This document shows, piece after piece, positions 32,833 through 38,111 of a stretch of 38,111 bases of DNA; position 1 is the first letter of the stretch; every line of letters starts with the position of its first letter. The position numbers and the translations under genes are program-made. The stretch spans positions 1 to 38,111 of the forward strand of contig DASXYU010000013.1 in the NCBI GenBank assembly GCA_036502295.1. The letters run 5' to 3'. The notes under the pieces were generated by a model, which worked only from the letters and a program-made list of their open reading frames with translations, had not been told where the DNA came from and made no database searches. The DNA is from DASXYU01 sp036502295. Lineage in GTDB: Bacteria > Actinomycetota > Actinomycetes > Mycobacteriales > Jatrophihabitantaceae.

Positions 32833-35425
32833 CGGGCAGCGCAGCCAACGCGGCGTCGATGCGGGCGATCTCGGCCTCGGCGGCCTCAGCACGGGAGCGG
32901 ACCTTCGCGATGACGTCCTCGGGTGCCTTTCCGGTGAAGGACTCGTTGCCGAGCTTGCCGGCGTTGGTCACGAGCTCTTTCTGCGCGGCGGCGAGGTCCT
33001 TGGAGAGGCGAGCCCGTTCGGCCGCGACGTCGATCGTCCCCGACAGGTCGAGTTCGACGACCACGCCGGTCGAGGTAGTGAGCGATGCCGTGGCGGCGAA
33101 GTCGGCCTCCGGCTCCTGCAGACGCAGCAGCGTCCGCACCGCGGCCTCGTGGGTGGCGAGTCCGGTGAGCTGCGCGGGAATCCGCTGCGAAGGCCTGATG
33201 CCCTGATCCGAGCGGAAGCGGCGCACCTCGTTGATCACGGCCTGCAGGTCGGCGATCTCTGCCTCGGCGTCCTTGTCGATACGGCCCGTATCGGAGACCG
33301 GCCACGCCGCGATCACCAGCGATTGACCCCCGGTGAGGGTCGGCCATAGGGCGTCGGTGACGTAGGGGATCGCAGGGTGCAGCAGCCGCAACAGGGTGTC
33401 GAGCACCTCACCGAGGACGCGACGGGTGGCCGGTGCGGTCGCCTCGTCGGCGAGCGTCACCTTCGACAGCTCGAGGTACCAGTCGCAGACCTCGTCCCAG
33501 GCGAAGTGGTAGAGCAGGTCGGCCATCTTGGCGAACTCGTAACGCTCGTAGAGGTCGTCCACCTCGCTGATGACGCCGTTCAGCCGGGAGATGATCCAGG
33601 CGTCGGCGCCGCTGAGGTCGCTCGGCAGCTCACCGGCGACGGTGGCGCCGTTGAGCATCGCGAAACGGGTGGCGTTCCAGAGCTTGTTGCAGAAGTTGCG
33701 GGCCCCGACCACCCACTCCTCGTTGACCGCCTGGTCGGCACCGGGGTTCGCACCCTGCAGCAGCGACATGCGCACCGCGTCGGCTCCGTAGGCGTCCATC
33801 CAGACGAGCGGGTCGACGACGTTGCCGCGGGACTTGCTCATCTTCTTGCCGTGGGCGTCGCGGACGATGCCGGTGAGCAGCACCTGGTCGAAGGGCTGCA
33901 CGTCCTCCATCGCGTAGAGACCGAAGAGCGTCATGCGTACGACCCAGAAGAACAAGATGTCGTAGCCGGTGACGAGGACGGAGGTGGGGTAGTACTTGCG
34001 CAGGTCGGCGGTGTCCTCCGGCCAGCCCATCGTCGAGAACGGCCAGAGCGCCGAGCTGAACCAGGTGTCCAGTACATCCGCGTCCTGCACCCAGCCCTCG
34101 GGGGCCGTCTCATCCGGGCCGAGACAGCGGGTCTCGCTGCCGTCGGGTGAGTACCAGACGGGGATGCGGTGGCCCCACCAGAGCTGGCGGCTGATGTTCC
34201 AGTCGCGCAGGCCGTCGACCCAGGCGAAGTACCGCGGCGTCATCGACTCGGGGATGATCTCGATCCGCCCGTCGCGCACCACGTCACCGGCGGCCTTCGC
34301 GAGCGTCTCCACCCGCACCCACCACTGCAGCGAGAGGCGCGGCTCCACGATGGTGTCGCAGCGGCTGCAGTGGCCGACCGCGTGCACGTACGGGCGCTTC
34401 TCGGCGACGATGCGCCCCTCTTCGCGCAGCGCCGCGACGACGGCAGAACGGGCCTCAAGGCGGTCGAGGCCTTCGAACGGCCCGGGAACGGTGATCACTG
34501 CGCGCTCGTCCATGATCGTCAGGCTCGGCAGGCTGTGGCGCTGGCCGATCTCGAAGTCGTTCGGGTCGTGTGCGGGAGTCACCTTCACCGCGCCGGTGCC
34601 GAAGGATGGGTCGACGTGCTCGTCGGCGACGATCGGGATCTGCCGGTTGGTGAGCGGAAGCGGCACTGTGGTGCCGATGAGGTGCTGGTAACGCTCGTCC
34701 TCGGGGTGCACCGCGACCGCGGTGTCACCGAGCATCGTCTCGGCGCGCGTGGTGGCGACGACGATCGAGTTCGCGCCGCCATCAAGTGAGCCGTAGCGGA
34801 TGCTGACGAGTTCGCCCGGCTCGTCCGCATGATCGACCTCGATGTCGGAGAGGGACGTGAGGTCGCGCGGACACCAGTTGATGATCCGCTCGGCGCGGTA
34901 GATGAGGCCGTCGTCATAAAGCCTCTTAAAGATGGTCTGCACCGCACGGCTGAGGTGGGAGTCCATGGTGAAGCGTTCGCGGCTCCAGTCGACGCCCTCG
35001 CCAAGGCGACGCATCTGGCCGAGGATCTTGCCGCCGTACTCGTTCTTCCAGTCCCAGGCGCGGTCGATGAATTGCTCGCGGGTGTAGTCGAAGCGACCCT
35101 TGCCCTCGGTCTCGGCGAGGTGCCGCTCGACGAGGTTCTGCACGGCGATCGAGGCGTGGTCCATGCCCGGCAGCCAGAGGACGTCATAGCCCTGCATCCG
35201 TTTGCGGCGGCAGAGCGCGTCCATGATCGAGTGCTGCAGGGCGTGGCCAAGGTGCAGCGAGCCGGTGACGTTCGGCGGCGGGATGACGATCGTGTACGGC
35301 GGCTTGTTGCTACTGGGGTCGGCCGTGAAGTAGCCCCGTTCGATCCAGCGCTCATACAGCGGGCCTTCAACCTCCGCCGGCGTGAATTGCGACGGGAGGG
35401 AGGTGGACTGGCTGGGCGTACTCAC
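32825..35425 (-). CDS. valS: Valyl-tRNA synthetase
   Basis: The 866-residue class I synthetase charges tRNA-Val. It carries PPPNVTGSLHLGHAL (HIGH motif at 58-61), WCPRDLTSLSDIEV, the editing-domain region TTRAETMLGDTAVAVHP, the KMSKS loop in KKMSKSRGNVVDP and a C-terminal coiled coil (AERARLSKDLAAAQKELVTN). Length is as expected. The GTG start is preceded by TAGAAT at six bases and no ribosome binding site, so it is probably leaderless and heads the valS-folC-DUF4233 unit. Confidence 0.98.
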   Translation of the reverse strand: MSTPSQSTSLPSQFTPAEVEGPLYERWIERGYFTADPSSNKPPYTIVIPPPNVTGSLHLGHALQHSIMDALCRRKRMQGYDVLWLPGMDHASIAVQNLVERHLAETEGKGRFDYTREQFIDRAWDWKNEYGGKILGQMRRLGEGVDWSRERFTMDSHLSRAVQTIFKRLYDDGLIYRAERIINWCPRDLTSLSDIEVDHADEPGELVSIRYGSLDGGANSIVVATTRAETMLGDTAVAVHPEDERYQHLIGTTVPLPLTNRQIPIVADEHVDPSFGTGAVKVTPAHDPNDFEIGQRHSLPSLTIMDERAVITVPGPFEGLDRLEARSAVVAALREEGRIVAEKRPYVHAVGHCSRCDTIVEPRLSLQWWVRVETLAKAAGDVVRDGRIEIIPESMTPRYFAWVDGLRDWNISRQLWWGHRIPVWYSPDGSETRCLGPDETAPEGWVQDADVLDTWFSSALWPFSTMGWPEDTADLRKYYPTSVLVTGYDILFFWVVRMTLFGLYAMEDVQPFDQVLLTGIVRDAHGKKMSKSRGNVVDPLVWMDAYGADAVRMSLLQGANPGADQAVNEEWVVGARNFCNKLWNATRFAMLNGATVAGELPSDLSGADAWIISRLNGVISEVDDLYERYEFAKMADLLYHFAWDEVCDWYLELSKVTLADEATAPATRRVLGEVLDTLLRLLHPAIPYVTDALWPTLTGGQSLVIAAWPVSDTGRIDKDAEAEIADLQAVINEVRRFRSDQGIRPSQRIPAQLTGLATHEAAVRTLLRLQEPEADFAATASLTTSTGVVVELDLSGTIDVAAERARLSKDLAAAQKELVTNAGKLGNESFTGKAPEDVIAKVRSRAEAAEAEIARIDAALAALPDA

Positions 35426-35437
35426 CAGTTGATTCTA
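35426..35437 (-). promoter_or_regulatory. -10 element for leaderless valS transcript
   Basis: On the - strand TAGAAT (35432-35437) is followed by CAACTG and then the GTG start. This is the best -10 match among the leaderless candidates in the window. Confidence 0.6.
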
Positions 35438-35499
35438 AGGAACCTCGTCGACCTCGTTGACAGTGCTGTCCGCCGGAGCGTTGACCGTACGGAGTATGC

Positions 35500-35513
35500 T
35501 TGCCGATAGGCAA
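35500..35513. promoter_or_regulatory. MarR-type operator TTGCC-GATA-GGCAA
   Basis: A perfect inverted repeat with 5-base arms lies 17 bases before the marR ATG, next to TATGCT, which could be a -10 hexamer. TTGCC/GGCAA dyads of this size are typical binding sites for MarR proteins, so the downstream regulator probably represses its own unit here. Confidence 0.6.
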
Positions 35514-35530
35514 TTAATTGACACCCTTAC

Positions 35531-36001
35531 ATGAAAAGCGTGACGCGCATGAGTACCCCCACCGACGAGACGACGATCAACCGCCTCCGGATCGCCGTCG
35601 CCCGCATCGCACGGCAGCTCGACCGGCAGTCGACCCAGGACGGAATGACCCGGACGCAGCTCAACGTCCTCGGCTCCGTCTCACGGGCCAAGCGGATCAG
35701 CTGCAGCGAGTTGGCAGACATCGAAGGCGTCAACCCGACGATGCTCTCCCGCATCCTCGGCCGGCTCGAGGAGCAGGGCTTCGTCCGGCGCGTGACGGGC
35801 GATGCCGACCGGCGCGTGATCCACGCCGAGATCACACCCAGTGGCAGCCGGGCACACCTGCGCATGCGCCGGGCACGCACCGCCCTGCTCAACGAGCAGA
35901 TCGCGGCGCTCCCCGCCGAGGACGCGGCCGCCCTGCTACAGGCCCTCCCTGCTCTGGAAGCACTCGCCGGCGTCACCGAGGCGGCGGCGAACGCCCGATG
36001 A
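35531..36001 (+). CDS. MarR family transcriptional regulator
   Basis: The 156-residue protein has a winged-helix DNA-binding core: TRTQLNVLGSVSRAKRISCSELADIEGVNPTMLSRILGRLEEQGFVRR followed by the wing DADRRVIHAEITPSG. Helical N- and C-terminal parts form the dimer. MarR proteins usually repress a neighbouring exporter until a small ligand binds; here the MFS gene follows with a four-base overlap (ATGA). The start may be 35531 or the ATG six codons later; neither has a clear ribosome binding site. Confidence 0.92.
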   Translation: MKSVTRMSTPTDETTINRLRIAVARIARQLDRQSTQDGMTRTQLNVLGSVSRAKRISCSELADIEGVNPTMLSRILGRLEEQGFVRRVTGDADRRVIHAEITPSGSRAHLRMRRARTALLNEQIAALPAEDAAALLQALPALEALAGVTEAAANAR

Positions 36002-37329
36002 CCGTCGCGCTCTCCCCCGCGCCTGGTCATCTCCGCCTCCTCGGACGGACGACCTTCGCCTCGCTGCGCAACCACAACTACCGCCGCTACATGGGCGGGC
36101 AGGCGATCTCGCTCATCGGCACCTGGATGCAGACCGTCGCCCAATCCTGGCTCGTCCTGCAGTTGACGCACTCCGGCACCGCCATCGGTCTGCTCGTGGC
36201 GCTGCAGACCCTTCCCGTCCTGATCCTCGGCCCCTACGGCGGCGTCGTGGCCGACCGCGTCGACAAACGCAGGCTGATGATCGGCCTGCAGGCGATGATG
36301 GGTGTCCTCGCCCTGGTGCTCGCCCTGCTCACCCTCACCCACGTGGTGACGCTGTGGGAGGTCTACGTCCTCGCCATGTTGCTGGGGCTGAACAACACGT
36401 TCGAGAACCCGGCACGGCAGGCCTTCGTCCTCGAGATGGTCGGGCCGAAGGATCTGCGCAACGCGGTGAGCCTCAACTCGACCGCGGTGAACGCGGCCCG
36501 CGCCGTCGGACCGGCCTTCGCCGGGGTCATCATCGCCGTCGGCGGCATCGGCCTCTGCTTCTTGATCAACGCCGCCAGCTTCATCGCGGTGGTCGCCTCA
36601 CTCGTCCGGCTGGACACCACGCAGCTGCAGCCCACGACGCCGGCGCCGCGGGCGAAGGGGCAACTAGTCGACGGGCTGCGCTACGTGTGGCGCACGCCGG
36701 CGATCGGCGTGCCACTGCTGATGATGGCGCTGGTCGGCTGCCTCGCCTACGAGTTCCAGGTCGTGCTGCCGGTCGTTGCGGAGAACACGTTCCACGGTGG
36801 TTCTGCCAGCTACGGCTTCATGACTGCCGCGATGGGTCTCGGTGCGGTCTTCGGTGGACTCTGGGTCGCGGCCCGTGGCAAGACCGGCGTGCAGGCGCTC
36901 GTCGTCTCCTCCACGCTCTTCGGCCTTGCGATCCTGTCCGCCGCCCTCGCCCCGGTGATGTGGCTGGAGCTCGTGGCGCTGATGCTCACCGGCGCAGCCA
37001 GCGTCGGATTCCTCTCGAAGGGCAACAGCACCATCCAGCTCGCCGCGGATCCGCAGATGCGAGGACGCGTGATGGCACTGTGGTCGGTGGCGTTCCTCGG
37101 CTCGACACCGATCGGTGGACCGATCGCCGGCGCGGTGGCCTCGCACTGGGGCGGGCGGGCCGGGCTGTTCCTCGGCGCGATCACCTGCCTCGTCGCCGCC
37201 GCGATGGGGCTCGCGATCAGGAGAAGGATTGTCCTCGGTCGGCAAGCAAGCCAGCAATCTCTGCCACCGATCCCAGCAGATGAGTATGCGGAGCCGACTC
37301 CAACAGCTCCCGGCTCTGTCCTCCGCTGA
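35998..37329 (+). CDS. MFS transporter, MarR-controlled
   Basis: The 443-residue protein has about twelve membrane segments of the major facilitator type close to the enterobactin-exporter/drug-efflux group (NYRRYMGGQAISLIGTWMQTVAQSWLVL, GVVADRVDKRRLMI, LNNTFENPARQAFVLEMV, and RGRVMALW in the second half). Substrate is unknown. It overlaps marR by four bases and is likely derepressed by the MarR ligand. The last 37 or so residues after AIRRRIVLG are polar, unlike the family, and are read antisense to the end of the convergent HAD gene. Confidence 0.92.
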   Translation: MTVALSPAPGHLRLLGRTTFASLRNHNYRRYMGGQAISLIGTWMQTVAQSWLVLQLTHSGTAIGLLVALQTLPVLILGPYGGVVADRVDKRRLMIGLQAMMGVLALVLALLTLTHVVTLWEVYVLAMLLGLNNTFENPARQAFVLEMVGPKDLRNAVSLNSTAVNAARAVGPAFAGVIIAVGGIGLCFLINAASFIAVVASLVRLDTTQLQPTTPAPRAKGQLVDGLRYVWRTPAIGVPLLMMALVGCLAYEFQVVLPVVAENTFHGGSASYGFMTAAMGLGAVFGGLWVAARGKTGVQALVVSSTLFGLAILSAALAPVMWLELVALMLTGAASVGFLSKGNSTIQLAADPQMRGRVMALWSVAFLGSTPIGGPIAGAVASHWGGRAGLFLGAITCLVAAAMGLAIRRRIVLGRQASQQSLPPIPADEYAEPTPTAPGSVLR

Positions 37330-37888
37330 GGACGCCTACGACGATCGCGGCGCCGGCATTCGTCCCTGCGTACAAGTCGCGAGTGGTGTCACCCGCCGTG
37401 AGGACGTGCGCCGGATCGGCGATGCCGGTGAGCGCCATCGCGCGTTGGATCATGAACGGCGCGGGCCGTCCGGCCTCGACATCGTCGGCGCAGACAACGG
37501 CATCGAGGTTGTCGCCCCATCCGACCGTAGCCAGCAGGTCGTCGGCGACGGCGTGGTCGAAGCCGGTGGTGAGGGCGACCTTGATTCCGGCGGTACGCAG
37601 CTGCGCCAGCGCTTCGGTGACCCCGGGAAGCGGCTGCGGCGGCGTCTCGGCGTAGAGCTCGGCGAGACGCGTGCGGAACCGGGTGTGGACGTCTTCGATC
37701 TCCGCCACATCGGTGAGCCCAGTGAGGGCACCGATCGCTTCGCGCTTGTCGGCCCCCATCCAGCTCGCGATGTCGTCGCTGGTCGGCTCGGCACCCGCCG
37801 CGCGCACCGCGTCCGCAAGGGCGACGTACACCGCCTGGTGCTCCTCGATGGTGGTCCCCGCGATGTCGAACACAGCCAGTTCGATCAC
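37217..37888 (-). CDS. Phosphonatase-like HAD hydrolase (TIGR03351 type)
   Basis: The 223-residue protein is a haloacid dehalogenase-fold hydrolase close to phosphonoacetaldehyde hydrolase. The nucleophile Asp8 lies in FDIAGTT, the cap region has WMGADKREAI, motif II is in ALTTGFD, motif III in AGRPAPFMI and motif IV in AGDTTRDLYAG. The IAGTT and GRPAPFMI forms fit the phosphonatase-like family rather than general phosphatases. A divergent TIGR03364-type oxidoreductase starts 29 bases away; such pairs occur in phosphonate breakdown gene sets. Substrate is inferred only. Its 3' end overlaps the MFS gene by 113 bases. Confidence 0.85.
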   Translation of the reverse strand: MIELAVFDIAGTTIEEHQAVYVALADAVRAAGAEPTSDDIASWMGADKREAIGALTGLTDVAEIEDVHTRFRTRLAELYAETPPQPLPGVTEALAQLRTAGIKVALTTGFDHAVADDLLATVGWGDNLDAVVCADDVEAGRPAPFMIQRAMALTGIADPAHVLTAGDTTRDLYAGTNAGAAIVVGVLSGGQSRELLESAPHTHLLGSVAEIAGLLADRGQSFS

Positions 37889-37917
37889 TGTTCACCCCTG
37901 TAGGTCATGCTCAGATC

Positions 37918-38111
37918 GTGGCAGCTACAGGTAAACAGTTGGCTTCTGCCGACCTCGTCGTGGTGGGTGCCGGCATCGTCGGACTCGGGCACGCGGCGGC
38001 GGCGCTGCGACGCGGGCTCTCGGTGGTGGTGCTCGAGCGCGACTCCCGCGCGGTGGGCGCCTCGGTGCGCAACTTCGGGCACGTGTGCACGACGCCGCAG
38101 TCAGGGCAGGC
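37918..38111 (+). CDS. TIGR03364-type FAD-dependent oxidoreductase, N-terminal fragment
   Basis: The first 64 residues are in the window, from the GTG at 37918: after a short lead, ADLVVVGAGIVGLGHAAAAL gives the FAD-binding Rossmann motif, then VVVLERDSRAVGASVRNFGH. The GAS[VI]RNFGH block is characteristic of the TIGR03364 oxidoreductases found with phosphonatase-like hydrolases. CATGCT lies six bases before the GTG, which would again suggest a leaderless start. The gene continues past the window end. Confidence 0.78.
   Translation, partial: MAATGKQLASADLVVVGAGIVGLGHAAAALRRGLSVVVLERDSRAVGASVRNFGHVCTTPQSGQ

Overview
The window is GC-rich (roughly 70% by eye) DNA from an actinobacterium (Actinomycetota). 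Three things support this: the gene order valS-folC-DUF4233 / ndk-mreB-mreC-mreD-mrdA-rodA / B12-binding radical SAM-DUF2344-rne-rplU-rpmA-obgE-proB-proA on one strand, the very long basic/acidic N-terminal arm of RNase E/G, and the many GTG starts that appear leaderless. I cannot name the genus. It looks like chromosome; I saw no tRNA, rRNA, CRISPR array, phage or transposase gene.

Layout. 1-347 is the 3' end of an MFS transporter. 318-3768 (- strand) is a sulfate assimilation unit: a sulfite reductase with a MoaD/ThiS/CysO-like sulfur-carrier domain fused to its C terminus, an APS reductase (cysH) and a small unknown protein. Upstream of the reductase lie a 7-bp-arm palindrome and a possible Cys-containing leader peptide. 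4071-15232 (- strand) holds proA, a dienelactone hydrolase-like gene, proB, obgE, rpmA, rplU, rne, DUF2344 and the B12-binding radical SAM gene. 15390-17714 (+) is an EamA exporter plus an Orn/Lys/Arg decarboxylase-like enzyme. 17701-24258 (-) is the rod-shape cluster rodA, mrdA, mreD, mreC, mreB, then ndk. 24289-31078 is an accessory block on both strands: adenosine deaminase, aldo/keto reductase, a DUF4232-like lipoprotein, hpxO-uraH-uraD (urate to allantoin), a Rieske oxygenase and a broken sensor kinase. 31032-35425 (-) is DUF4233, folC and valS. 35531-37329 (+) is a MarR regulator with an MFS transporter. 37217-38111 is a phosphonatase-like HAD hydrolase divergent from a TIGR03364-type FAD oxidoreductase that runs off the window.

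How the genes work together. The sulfur unit makes sulfite and then sulfide, and the fused carrier suggests that sulfide could be loaded as a C-terminal thiocarboxylate for a CysO- or HcyS-type amino-acid synthesis. The purine block covers adenosine deamination and the three steps from urate to allantoin; the Rieske protein may oxidise a purine upstream of urate. The mre/mrd/rodA cluster elongates the lateral wall, but its MreB lacks two acidic residues of the ATPase site.

The strongest leads are the sulfite reductase-carrier fusion, the MreB active-site losses, palindromic repeats that have become the coding N termini of RodA and the DUF4233 protein, and a very frequent heptamer (GAGGACG/CGTCCTC) that appears even where it needs rare codons. 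All calls come from reading the sequence; no database search was run.
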